The notes under the pieces were generated by a model, which made no database searches, was not told where the DNA came from, and saw nothing but the letters and a program-made list of their open reading frames with translations. From NCBI GenBank assembly GCA_963971425.1, contig OZ020524.1:372001-436000 (forward strand): a stretch of DNA of 64,000 nt, given 5' to 3'. Origin of the DNA: Bryoerythrophyllum caledonicum (taxonomy: Eukaryota; Streptophyta; Bryopsida; Pottiales; Pottiaceae). The number at the start of each line of letters is the position of its first letter. Positions within the stretch are counted from its first letter, which is position 1. This document shows positions 19,972 to 31,436 of the stretch, piece after piece. A program made the position numbers and the translations under genes.

Positions 19972-20970
19972 CGGAGCATCCATGAGCGACGTGACCAAGT
20001 CTGTGGCCTCGCTCACACCCAACGCCCGGTCAAGCGCTTCCACCTCGGCGAACGCCTGAGCCAAGGTCGCGTTGCCGTGGTACCGGAAGAGCAAATGCGG
20101 ACCGATCAACTCTACCATCCGCTTGTCGAGCTTGGAGATAAAAATCTTCACAAGCTGGCGCTCCGTGAAGACATCACCAACCTCCGCCGCCAACCGCGCC
20201 AACCGTGTGTACATGGTGCGTGGCGTGTCTTCCTTCTCACGGCGGAAGTCCTGCATGCGGTGCATCTGATCGCGCCGAAACCCCCCGTACTCCACCTCCA
20301 GATGCGCCATGAACTGCGCCAGAGGATCGAAGGCTGGCGGGTTGCTAACCGCCACCAATGCCGCACGTGTGGCTACGGCCAAACGAGACATGGCCCTCAT
20401 GCCAGCTCGTTCGCCAACAATGGCAACACCGTTGCCCTTGGAGTCCTCACCGAGGAAACTCTCCTCCTCCATGGGCTCCTCGGTGGAAGTCGAGAGTTGG
20501 GCACCCGCACTCTCCTTGAGTGCAGTGACCAACTCCACACGCTGGCACCAATACTCCTCAACCGGGCGCAACTCTGCCTCGTGCTGCGTGGTCCACCTCC
20601 CATATGTCTGAAGTGCCTCCAGCTCCAAATGCTGGGGCAAAAGCTCGAACGCGTACCAATCGTTGAACGACAACGTCCGCTGGCGCTTCTCCTTCATCCA
20701 AGTTTGGAATCGGAGACGCCAATCGGGTAGGGAGATGCCCCCAGCCCGTCCCGAGAACCTGTCTCGCACAACATGACGGTGATCGTCCGCCATGTCGTCA
20801 AACGTGCCCACACTCCAGACCCGAAGCCTACGGTCGGTATCCAACGCCGAAACAGGCTCAAAAGCCTCGTCGGTATCCGACCCTGGCCCAAAGTCTATGG
20901 TGGAAGCACTCTCCGAGTGGTTTGGTGAGGGAGAGCGGTAATACCGACTCCGGGTACTCACCATAAACAA
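19972..20970 (-). pseudogene. Gag of the methyltransferase-bearing gypsy element
   Basis: Structural protein of the virus-like particle. After a short basic/serine-rich start and an acidic segment it has a helical Gag core: DRFSGRAGGISLPDWRLRFQ, FDPLAQFMAHLEVEYGG, RREKEDTPRTMYTRLARLA, FISKLDKRMVELIGPHLLFR, typical of gypsy Gag. The frame runs on into the insertion for about 35 residues (19,971-19,849); the true continuation is the zinc-knuckle frame at 17,365. No internal stop is seen. A start at the methionine codon near 20,970 or 20,964 is assumed. Confidence 0.8.
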
Positions 20971-22189
20971 AAACCACCTCGGGATCTATCTACGGGTACT
21001 ATCTAAAGGGTAAGGGTACGAACGGGCAACCTGCACTTGCAAAATCACCAAGCTGTGTGGAACACCGGTCATCACCTCCGGCTACCACAGGTCCAACCAC
21101 ATCCCCCCACATAGAAAGGTCTTGCCGGCCATAAACCCGACTTCACCCCTACGGTACCCTATCACAAACTAGAACAACAAGAAATGGGGCCACCGGAAAA
21201 CACCGGCAACAAGCCCGCAACACGGGGGAGGTACCGCACAAGAATCCAGAAATCAAAACCGGATCCTCTCCCCCAACAACATAAAAGCAGGAAAATGAAA
21301 GAGACAGCGCCACTGGCACACGCCTGCAGTGGATGCCTCAAAGTCGCAAAACCTGCAAATCAAAGAGAAACACCGCAAGGTGTTCCTCCAATGTCTAAAA
21401 ACTAAGGAGGTAATAGAATCCTATGGTCACGGTGTTCAAAAACACTAGTCCCCCAACGAAATTCAAACCATGGGTGACAAACGTGCCAAAACGTCAATCC
21501 AATACTAGAATTGGATAAATGACGAGATTCCTTAACTATAAATGCAAGTTTCACTCAAAACTAGAGTAAAAATGCACTAGCTAATTACCTCCGAAGTTAG
21601 ACACTAAACATTTTTTTTTTTTTATTAATAGGTCACATAAACATGTGATTGTTTTGAAGACACCTAAAAAATGTCGGTTTTTGAAAGTGCTAAAAACCTA
21701 AATTTTACTACACCATAAGGCTTATAATTCCTCTGCGAACTCAAATCCGCAATCGGAATCCAGAAATAATCAAAATTGCAAAAGTTAAAATTTTGATGTT
21801 TTGGTCCAGGGATGTGCTGAAATTTCAGCCCAAAAGTGACGGTTTTAGGAACTTCGGCACGGTTTAGGGTCCCTAACGGAAATACGTACCCAACAGATTT
21901 GCGACCCAGCGGATGAAAACTGCCGCAGTGGATGAAAAACCACCGTGGATGAAAAATCGCGCGGCGGATGAAAAATTCGCACAGCAGGTCCAGAAGCTGA
22001 TCCACCTTGCTCCAATCTTCTACCGCTCACAACTTCTTCAAAAATTGTCCAAATCGCACGCCGTTTGTCGCATTAGCTTCCTCTAAACGCGCTCTACGAC
22101 ATCATGCTAAGTACCCACAAGTTTTTCTCACAATTTCTAGCTCCATAAAACGAGATCTAATTGTAGAAAATGGAGGGTCTTTGTCAAGT
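20971..22189. other. Gag leader and flanking sequence; no gene recognised
   Basis: The first few hundred bases are moderately GC-rich and probably the untranslated leader of the gypsy element. A copy of its 339-bp LTR is not visible, so the 5' end is missing or too diverged. From about 21,660 the sequence has repeated GGATGAAAA words (21,910-21,980) and other LTR-like features belonging to the next relic. No coding sequence is supported. Confidence 0.4.
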
Positions 22190-22555
22190 GAATCACATGT
22201 ATTTTCCACAAGAAGTCAAGCGACACGCACTCCACAAGGGGAGAATCAACGAGTGCAACTAAAGTAGAGAATGCAGAGCTTTCACTGATGATAAACCATT
22301 ACTTTACAAGCAAAAAACTCACTAATCACTCTCTAACCTCATTCACAAAGCTTGACTTGACAAAGACGTCAAGTCAAGGACGTGTGCGGCGCTATACGCA
22401 CACGCAAACAACCTTAAGTGGATGAAAATCATCCACAGTTGAAAACGGTGCGCCGCCGTTTGTCCCTAAACACACGTAGATTAGTAACAAACTAATCTAC
22501 GCTAAAATCTACGATACGGAGAGACCCTCGACGCCACGTCCCGTGACATAGTGAT
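22190..22555 (+). repeat. LTR-like repeat, copy 1 (related copy at 47,085-47,425)
   Basis: Shares with 47,085-47,425 an ordered series of words: TCCACAAG, CTCTCTAA..CTCA..CACAAAGCTTGACTTGACAA, GTCAAGGA, ACACACRTAGATTAG and ACTAATYTAC. It lies just upstream of a gag relic, so it is probably the end of its 5' LTR or leader. Confidence 0.5.
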
Positions 22556-22559
22556 TGGA

Positions 22560-25309
22560 GGCGAGAGTATTGAGAAACCGCAAGTAGGGTTGCAACCGGC
22601 TATGGATTGAATTAGAGTTTTGGGTGAGAGTGAGGATTTGGCTGTGGAACCGGGTAGGTTTGCTTATAGAGACGGTTCTAGGGAAGGCGTCGAGTGGTAA
22701 GGCGGCTGCGGAGGTTGTTGTCAATCTCCGAACAATACTTTCGGCAGTTACTAAATTAGAGAAGGAACAAAAGGCCTTAGACGCCAATTTGAAGAGGATG
22801 GGTAGTTTTGGGTTGAAAGAAAGATCGTGGAATTTTCGCAACGAGGTTATGGTGAAGGAGGTGCTGGTGGGGCGCTCCAACGAATGGGACCAAACCTTAC
22901 GCGCGAAACCATAACAATGGACATTGGAGGTTTAGAGCGGCGTCTACGGATTTCCAACAAAGAGAGAAGGTATGTGCTCTTGGCAGGCAACCTTTATAGA
23001 AGGGAAGTTTGCACGGAAGGCCAATCCCAAGGCTGGGTTGGCTAAAGTGGATTACAAGGATTTGGGAGCAGGGAGAGTGATGGAATTTATGGTCCCCATT
23101 TTGTATCCAAAACAACCCTCTAAGACAACCACCCTTTAGCAAACACCATGTGGAGATCCTGCACAAGTGCACGGCCCGGTAGCATTGGGAGAGGTACTCG
23201 GAGAGTTAGTGAGGAAATTAGCGGCTGGCATAGGGAGAGGGCATAAGTATGCTAAGGGGGGTACAAAATGGGCAAAATTAATATACTCCATAGTATGTTA
23301 GTTTTGAAGCCCTTTGTTAAATTGTTGTTGAATGCCAACCGTCCATTTTTTAGGTGTGGAGAAATCATGGCCAACAAAATGTTAGGTGAACTGAAAATCT
23401 CTTGAACGAAGTGCTGATTTTTGGGACTTTGTGTTGTCATAACACATGTTGCTTTGTAAGTGGCCAAACCCTTTCCCGAGATGAAAATACTGCATACTAC
23501 AGAGACTGAAAATATACCAAAAATACTATGCAGTATATCAATTTTTTCAAGGAACCGAAAACTAGGTTTTGAAAAAAATGATGGAAAAAAAAAATTTGAA
23601 AAAACTTTATATTTTAAGATAGATTTTTGTATGCTAAAGAAGGTTTGATAAGAATTTGGAGCAAAAATCAACATTTAACCCCATTTTAAGCATTTTTGAC
23701 AATCAGCACATTTTTTGCTATTACAAGCAAATTAAAGTCTCGGATCATAATTTTTCATTTGGAATGATCGAAAAGAACATGTTTTGCATGTAAACTGAAA
23801 GTTTTGTAGAATTGTGAATTTATGATCTCCCACAAGAAGTATATTTTAAAACGGTGACTGGTATATAGTAATTACAAATATACTTCTTCTCATTAAACTG
23901 TAGACCGATTTGGTGAAAATTTATGATATGTGTGATGGCATGGAAGTCAGGACTCACATTTTGGATACCAACATCTGAAATCAAAAGAGAATTGGGCATG
24001 TGACGCTAAAGAGCAGTTGTGACATGGCAAAAAACGGTGTGTGACAGTTTATTCATACGACCTTAGTCGACTATCACCCGAGAACAAGATATACTCCAAT
24101 CTCCCCCTTCCTTTACCATCTTTACCACCATTATGACTTGTTGCACGACAAAGAAGAGACAACATATGAGATGGCAAAGGTGTTGGCAAGTCACGATTAG
24201 ATTGAGGAAGAGGCACCGGATCCGGAACTGGATTCCTCCAATGAGGATGAGAGATTGACAGCAGCCAACGCACAGAAGAGGAGGAAGCAGACCGAATGAT
24301 TTGACACCATGCTCCTTTCAAGGCAAAAGAAGAACATCAAGAGGAAGGACAAAGCGGACCTATTCGACACAATTTTAGCAAGGTACAAGAAGGCAAGAGA
24401 AAATTACGAGCAGATGGAGGCCATTTTCGACCAAATATGCATAATTGCTAGAGAGGTGAGTCTAGAGGAACTGTGCAACTAGCTGGAGAGGAACCTCCAG
24501 CCCCGCAACATACAAGAGCTGGAGGGCCGGCTAACCACTCATATGAATCAGAATCGGAAGCTCAAAAATATGGCAACGAAGAAGGAGGAAGAAGCTGCTG
24601 TATCGGCTGCGAAGGTGAACGAGACGGTGTTAGGCTCAACCAGGTAACGGAGTTTGTAACACATCTGGATGACGTGCTATTAAAGGCGAGGCTCTTTGAC
24701 AAAGGGTTTGACAAGGCCCGGAAATTGTCCAAACTGGTAGTGAGGAAGTTTGTTGGGGTGTTGGTGGAGTGCCATGCCAAGATGGAGAAAGTTCTGGAGG
24801 AATGCCGGAAGATCAACGCAGGGATCTTTGAGGACATCGGCACGGATAAGAGGAAGGTATCTCCCAACGTGCAACAAGCGGACATGCTTCCGGAGTGAGT
24901 CGAGAAAGCGGAACACGAAACAAAATTGTCAACTTTGGACCCGGAGTTATAGAGGAAGATAGAAGATCGCCTCCTAAAGGAAAAGTCGAGGAAAGGAGAC
25001 AAGGGAGATGGGGTGGTCAAAGACAAAGGCGCTACTCCATACTCCAAGACTTCCAACTTCTAAGCGGTGGACCGCGGTTGGATAGGAGAAGGGGATGCCT
25101 TGCATGCGCTAGACCCGATTGGCGTCACGGACGGCAGCTTGAGATCCCAAGAAAAGACGTTTGCAAGCAAGAAGGTTGAGGTGCAGCAAGAGGTGCACAA
25201 GGAAGACGAGGAGGAGCTCGAGGTGTCGCCATGCGTGGGAACTTTGGTTGGTGCAGGATCGAACTCGTCGAATGGCAGTGAAGACCAAGAGCGAGAAGGG
25301 GACGAGTAG
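22560..25309 (+). pseudogene. Decayed Gag-like gene related to the gag-only elements
   Basis: Blocks line up with the outer Gag at 9,173-15,093 in the same order: LKRMGSFGLKERSWNF..EVMVKEVLVG (about 22,780-22,880), KFARKANPKAG..MEFMVPILYPKQPSK (about 23,010-23,125), then after a 0.8-kb insertion SPFLYHLYHHYDLLHDKE (about 24,100), and later VTEFVTHLDDVLLKARLFDKG and KLVVRKFVGVLVECHAKMEKV (about 24,645-24,790). Several frameshifts and stops of different types (TAG, TGA, TAA) occur. It is an older member of the same superfamily. No RT or integrase is seen nearby. Confidence 0.6.
23291..24088. mobile_element. 0.8-kb AT-rich insertion with 10-bp duplication
   Basis: ATATACTCCA occurs at 23,281-23,290 and 24,089-24,098, and the Gag similarity stops at the first copy and resumes at the second. 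The ends show neither TG..CA nor clear inverted repeats, so the class is unknown (a retroposon or a Mutator/hAT derivative are possible). It has no coding capacity. Confidence 0.55.
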
Positions 25310-26085
25310 GTAAAGATGTCTTGGTTTAGGTCTAAGGAAAACTAGCCGTAAAGTTAGAATTACGTTAAGGATAAACGGTCAAGTCTTAAATCCAATAAGT
25401 TAGGATTTGAAACTAGATCTTTGGCCAGAGCAGGCCTAAGATTTTGGATCTAGTCAGGTTGTTGTTAGAAAGAGAGCTAGATAGCTCTTAGAATTTATTT
25501 TGGGACTGTGAGGTGGCCATTGTGGGCTCGGAGGGACATGATGTGCATTGTGGATCACCCTGGGTTTGGCTTGTGAGAAGAAGGTATTTAGTGGATGGTT
25601 GCGACGCCATTCAGGTCTTGTGAATTTGTTTAGTCCTTGGGGCCTTGGAAGATTTTGGACTTGGTTTCCCGCAAGAATTCTGCGAATGGGTTGAAGGCCT
25701 ACCGTGGCCGTAACCGTATCCGGATCCGGATTCAGTCATCGTAGTATTAGGGAAGGATTAATAAGCACTAGTTGGGCGGCAACATTCCCTACAATTGTGA
25801 GAAAGTGCATTGTCCTATATTGTATTTGTTTGTGTCTTCAATCTTTAATCTCTTCTAGCTTCAGTTCGTGTGCACTAAAGTAAGCCCAATGTGGATGTAC
25901 CCCATTAACTAATCAATGAGTCGCTTTTGTGTTGCCCGAAGTGTTGTGAAAAGGGAAGACTTAGATTGAAGACACAAACAAATACAATCTAGGAAATGAC
26001 ACAAACAAATACAATATAGGAAATTAAAAGCCAATGAAAATGGGACTCATATCCAAACTTAAAAGCTCAAATTAAAATCTTCCTT
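25310..26085. other. Non-coding stretch after the gag relic
   Basis: Probably the 3' part of the relic element. A short duplication with GACACAAACAAATACAAT occurs at about 25,970 and 25,998. No gene is seen. Confidence 0.4.
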
Positions 26086-26364
26086 TCACTTTGAGGATGA
26101 TGAAAGTTGTAAAATGTGGACACACTTCTCCGGAGTAGTACCGTAGCACTTCCAACGCTTCCTGCAACAGCTACACCTAGTCCCTTCTACACCTTTAAAC
26201 TGCTCTTGGAACAACACTGCAACGGCCTCGGCGGGCAAATACGCCATGAGCTCGATGGGAAATTTAGAGCTGAGGGAATCATGTAGGGGAGGCGGGCACC
26301 TCCTCAGGCTTTGAGGCCCTACAGTTGGAACCTCAATGATCTTGCGCCACAGTGCACTACTCAT
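26086..26364 (-). CDS. Unrecognised 92-codon frame with Cys-rich end
   Basis: I do not recognise this frame. It has an even amino-acid composition and a cysteine cluster (RCSCCRKRWKCYG..CVHIL) near its C-terminus that could be a degenerate zinc-binding motif, followed by a serine run. Base composition is richer in GC than its surroundings. It may be an exon or fragment of a transposon gene; it may also be chance. Confidence 0.2.
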   Translation of the reverse strand: MSSALWRKIIEVPTVGPQSLRRCPPPLHDSLSSKFPIELMAYLPAEAVAVLFQEQFKGVEGTRCSCCRKRWKCYGTTPEKCVHILQLSSSSK

Positions 26365-26934
26365 TAAAGTGGTGTAGTGGGACTCGTTGCTTAATCAGCT
26401 AGATTAACCAAAATTGATGGTCTAATTAATGAGGGGCGTAGATAGAGTCTAAGACTTTGATAAAGGTGCAAAGGTATAGGTAAGACGGGCGTGCCAGTGA
26501 AGGGTGGGTGGGCGCCGTGGTGGTGATGTAATCAGCCAGCTAGCAAAGGTGCGCACTAATGTGGCCATGGGCAGGCGAACACATGGACAAGACATCTAGG
26601 GTTGGCCGCCAAAGAAACCTCTCCTATGAGCTTGTACCAAGATATAATGTTCATTATGGTAGAATAATGGGATGCCAACAGAGGCAGTCCCCTAGATTCA
26701 ATGACCTTTGTTGCTAGGCTCCCCCACCCCCTCTCTTGCCTCTCTACATCTTTTCCACCCTTGTTGTCAAACTCTTCAAATATGTCCTACCGTCGGCTCT
26801 CTCACAATTAGCATGTCCATTCCTCACAACTCGATTCCTCTCTTGTCTAATTTCCTTGAATAATCCCTTGGTCTCCTACACTTTGTCTCTCATCCTGGTT
26901 GAACGAAGGTCTAACTTCTTGCATGTGCACATTC
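26365..26934. other. No gene seen
   Basis: Mixed composition with a CT-rich stretch at about 26,710-26,900. Open frames here lack recognisable features. Confidence 0.4.
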
Positions 26935-27530
26935 ACACAGATGTCCTGCCTCTGGTGCAAACACAGAGGATCAAGGCCATGGCAAAGGATCTCAAGGAGA
27001 AGGATGTGGTGCACCAGCTAGATTTTGGATACCGCCATAGGGGATTTTTCTATGTGGTATGCAACTCTCTTAGTTTTGTGTTTCATTTTCCCTTCTTTGA
27101 TTTTTCACTTTGTACCTTTGCATGTTTGTATCCTACATCGTCTTTCTGCATGAATTCCTTCCAAGTTGGTGCATTCCTTTCTTGATTGGAGGCATGGATT
27201 TTTCTCTCTGATGGTCTCTCAAAAGCTACGCAAATTTGGCATAAACATGCCTCAGGTTCCAAGTCATATGATGGTTATCCTAAACTAGATGGTGCACGTA
27301 TTTGGATGTATTGGCGTTATTCCTTGGCTCTCTTCTCATGTCAATAATTGATTGTTGTTAAAACTTATGCTTGTGTGGATTTTGTGAAGATAAAGGATTT
27401 CAGAAGTTGGGAGATCACAAAGGGTCGTCCAAATGAGCACAAGGCCATCAACATATGCAAGTACTTCCAGCACAATTATCCCTGTCTTAAATCCACTAGA
27501 TTCCGTGCTCAACAATACCAAAAAAATTAT
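26935..27530 (+). pseudogene. Two exon-like coding islands of unknown family
   Basis: Island 1 (about 26,950-27,056) reads RIKAMAKDLKEKDVVHQLDF..RGFFYV and ends at a GTATGC that could be a 5' splice site. Island 2 (about 27,366-27,520) reads VDFVKIKDFRSWEI, RPNEHKAINICKYFQ, YPCLKSTRFRAQQYQ. The peptides look protein-like compared with the AT-rich flanks, but I do not recognise the family. They could be exons of a host gene or gene fragments carried by a transposon. Confidence 0.3.
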
Positions 27531-28249
27531 ATTTTAGCCAGACTACTATATAATGTAGTGATTCTTCTTGATTTCATTGTATGTGTGTCTATTGTCTGAA
27601 TTCCCTTGTGCCAGTTTTTTAAGGAATTAAAGCAACTGATGCTAAATTAAAGTTTGAATATCCTCTCATGGACCTCAATTAGTGGTAAGCATGACAACCT
27701 TTCAATGTGCTTGTATATGATAAATAAAGCAACATTTTAGAAGATACAAGGATTTTTTCTTCAATCTTGTATCCATCATTGCATGCCTGAATTTGTGAGC
27801 AAGCTCCAACCTCTTGTGCAAGATACTTGGATGTAATCATTTGTACCAATTTCTTTTTTAAAACTCTCAATCTTATTTTTCTACCTTTTATGTTCCATCA
27901 TGTTTGAGTGAAGCATTGAAAGATGATTTTTTGAAAGATCAAGAGAATTTCTTTCATGTTTTATGCACAACACAATCTCGTGTGATTTGGTTGTCCATGG
28001 CCTTCCTAGAAACATGTATCAATTGTGTTGTTGATTGAAATTGACTAGAACTTGGAAGAGCAATCATGCAAGACATTGCTTTGGCACTCAAAGGACCATG
28101 AGATTTATTTGAAGGTGAAAGTGCAGGGAACCCGTTTTGGATTTCGAGAATGATTCAGTACTCACTAATTTGCAATTGGAGCGATGTTTGTTTGGATGCA
28201 TATGGTTACAAAGTCACTAGATGGTGCATCATCCACTCAACTTAGTCAT
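27531..28249. other. No gene seen
   Basis: AT-rich, with no supported coding or RNA feature. Confidence 0.5.
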
Positions 28250-28705
28250 GTAAAGAAGATTGCTAAACACAATAGATTGAGAGTCACAACCAACACTAGA
28301 ATAAGCACAAAACATAGACAAACACAACTATGAGTAGTACACCCTTAAGTGCCCCCTACAAACAAATAAATTAAGAGCCCCTTTAATCAACTAGGATCAA
28401 AGAACACTAAGAAGACTATAGTCACGGTGATGTCCTTGCAAAGACTATACGCATCCAGCCGAAGATGTTGTCAAAGGCCAAATCAATAAGTAGATGGAGA
28501 AGTAACTTAGAAAGGGTAGGTGGGGTGCAATGTAAGTTCTATCCTTAATTGCCTCACAAAACTTTGTTGTCAATACCTTGGTCAATCGTTGTGTTGTATG
28601 TCTCTAAAATGGAACTAAGAACTCCAACTGAATGGTGGCGGACCATATGAGTAACAAGTCCACAAGCAATTCAAGCCATTTTACTGAGTGAAACGTGAAG
28701 GCAAT
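28250..28705 (-). repeat. Relic of the gypsy element's 3' end (LTR start and 3' UTR)
   Basis: Aligns by eye with 3,408-3,805 over its whole length, for example GCATCCAGCC.AAGATGT, CACGGTGATGTC, GTACACCCTTAAGTGCCCC and GGGTGCAATGT. CG dinucleotides of the main copy are largely replaced by TG or CA here, as expected of an old methylated copy. Confidence 0.7.
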
Positions 28706-31236
28706 GGTTGTGAACGGACTAAACTAGGTCTATATCTATCATTTTTGTCAATAAGATCCTCTAAGGCACATCCTATTGTTACTTATAGATAGTAAAGGCC
28801 TTGCATTTTGAAAAGGCCTTGCATTCAATTGAAATTAATATCCTTGTTAGACAATCCACCTTTTGTGGCAAGGATTATTTTTGGCAGAAAGTCGTTGATA
28901 TTCTTCATTTCTAAAAGAGAATTAGTACAAAACATATGAACTACATTTATAGTCTTGGCTATTGTAGGGTCATTGTGATATTTTAAACATGTTGTATGAC
29001 ATTAATTAGTAAAAAAAATTAGTAAAAAGTTAGACTTTTAAAAAAGTTGTCCATGTATTTGGGTATCATGGCTATATTAAAGTATACTTTTAGCGGCTAT
29101 AAAAGTATATCTTTAGCAGCTATAAAAGTATATTTATAGCCAAAAGTATGAAATTTTAGTATGACGGCTATATTCTAAAGTATTATAATTTTAAAATTCT
29201 TGTTATAAATTTTTTAATTTAGTTAAAAAATGAAATTTTAGTTTTTTTAATTAAAAGAAAAAATGTAGTCCATATGAAGTGGCGGCAGAAGGAGTTGTGG
29301 CAGAATGAAGACTTGTGTTGGAACAAGGACTTACACCACTATGTGATCCATATATAATCAAGCAAGGGGTATATACTAGGGCCAAGTCCCTACTTCCTTC
29401 AAGTCCCGTAGTCCCCACTTTCCTTAAGTGTAGCTTATCATAAGTGTTGGGAGTTTCAATAACAAAGTGGGACAAGGACTCATGTTGCTTTGTGGCCAAT
29501 GTACATTTGAGCAACATGTATATTTCAACCGCATGTGTCTTATTAGTATCACCTACGTTTTGTCTTTACCGGACAAATAATAATCTATAATATATGGAAG
29601 GGGGCCAGGGCAAGGGTTGTTGTTTCTTCTCCCAAATCCTACAAGTCTCCCCTATCGTGAAGTCCCTTCAATCTCCTTTTCTCCCAATTTTCCAAGTTGC
29701 CACTTCCCTTGTGTCTCTCAAGTCTCAACTTCCCTCGGATCCTTTACTTTTAGGTTTTGGCTTCATTCAAGGAACAATATTCTGTTATATATAGAGACAA
29801 ATGTTGTCCACTTCTGTCAACACGAAAAGAAAGAACATGCAAAAGGTTTTCGATTAAAGTTTGATACTCATCTATATAGATCTAATAGTGCATCTTTATG
29901 GTTTTAAAGAATCCTTAAATTTCCAAGAATCTTTAATAGGATTCTAAAGAAAATGCTTAGAAGCTAGGAGTATCTTTAGAGCTTGGAAGAATCTTTAGGA
30001 TTTTAGAAAGCTTTGCCAAGTGTTTTAGGGTAAGAAATGCATATATGTTGTTTAGGAGGGAATTTTACACTTACTTCCTTGTTTGTTATAGATAGTCAAC
30101 AAATCAGATTCATTTAAATTGCATATCCTTTGAAAATTTATCCTTATTGGCAATTTTTGTGCTACCTAGTCTAAATTTTTTAATATGTCTATAATTTTTT
30201 AGTTTTTTTAATACAAATTTGTTATTTTAGATTATTTTTAATTATATGCAAAGTGTGCATAGAATGTATATGCATATTTGAGCATCAAAGTTCACTACTT
30301 ATTTTTTCACAAATACCATGCAAGTTGAGATTTACTAAACCACAAAACCAAAAACCGGTTGCTGAGGCCCTAATTATTTAAGCAATATTACTTGTATGAA
30401 ATCAATCAAAATATTATGTTATTTGACACTTGATATATACTCAACATTCTCTCATTTTCACTACAATTAAACAAAGATTAGAAGCCTACAACATTTACAC
30501 AACGTCTTTATATTAATTATGTTGTTGCATTCAAAACACTATATAACCTTAAAGTACATGAGAGAAGTATTTGATGGTGCAATGCCTACTTGCATACAAG
30601 GCAGATCTGGTAGGACTATACGAGCAAGCCACAAAAGACAATTATATCTAAAGATCAAGTTTGGCAATATATTATGGTATGATAATTCTTTTTGAAAAAA
30701 TAGATGTTTGGCAAAACAAATATTTCAGGAATTCACCTTTTTATTGAGCAAAAGAATTTATATGTTTTTTTGAAATGTAAATTCCAAAAAAAAATTGAAA
30801 GTTTATTTTTAGGATTACTTCTTATCTAACTTGCTCATTGTATACAGTATCCTATTTGTGAAAGATAGCAAATGCTATCAGAAAAAATCTTTGGGAGTTG
30901 TTAAAGAAAGTTATTCAAAAGTAAATTGCTAAATAGATGTGGGTGCCACTACTTTTGAATCAAGTGTTATAAGGCTTGGATAGGAATGTGTTGTCATCAG
31001 ATAGCATGGCAAATGTTCCTTCAAATAGGAACTTGGAGCAAATTGTTGTTTAATGCCTTATTGGAATGTATGCAAATTGATGTTTAAACTATCTTGTAAA
31101 TTTATAAAGAACTTCCAAGTAGAGTAATTTCAAAGTCTTCATATGTTATCATGTAGTTTCAATTGGATGATATGTTACCTCAAAACATAGATTTAAACTA
31201 GGCTAGTTGATTGTTACAAATTGTTGGTTATGATCT
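28706..31236. other. AT-rich, no gene; short tandem repeats at 29,080-29,145
   Basis: GGCTATAAAAGTATAT-type units of about 28 bp repeat two to three times near 29,080-29,145, with inverted variants (TATAGCC). The rest has no supported feature; open frames up to 96 codons lack motifs. Confidence 0.5.
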
Positions 31237-31436
31237 NNNNNNNNNNNNNNNNNNNNNNNNNNNNNNNNNNNNNNNNNNNNNNNNNNNNNNNNNNNNNNNN
31301 NNNNNNNNNNNNNNNNNNNNNNNNNNNNNNNNNNNNNNNNNNNNNNNNNNNNNNNNNNNNNNNNNNNNNNNNNNNNNNNNNNNNNNNNNNNNNNNNNNNN
31401 NNNNNNNNNNNNNNNNNNNNNNNNNNNNNNNNNNNN
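31237..31436. other. Assembly gap (200 N)
   Basis: Exactly 200 unresolved bases, probably a scaffold gap of nominal size. Any frame crossing it is meaningless. Confidence 0.99.

Larger units (their letters stand above)
3124..20970 (-). mobile_element. Ty3/gypsy-type LTR retrotransposon encoding a DNA methyltransferase and PHD finger, split by nested insertions
   Basis: Read on the minus strand, the element runs from Gag (20,970) to the 3' LTR (3,124). Module order is Gag, CCHC knuckles, protease, C5-methyltransferase, reverse transcriptase, RNase H, integrase, PHD finger. RT before integrase places it with Ty3/gypsy elements. Two insertions interrupt it: 17,371-19,971 (target duplication CGGAG) and 8,648-16,031 (ACAGC). 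Taking them out leaves about 7.9 kb and restores one gag-protease frame. The methyltransferase-to-PHD part is one frame with seven TAG stops and a TGA terminator. A 5' LTR matching the 339-bp 3' LTR was not recognised beyond 20,970. The copy looks immobile (stops, nested insertions) but retains all catalytic motifs that could be checked. Confidence 0.9.
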
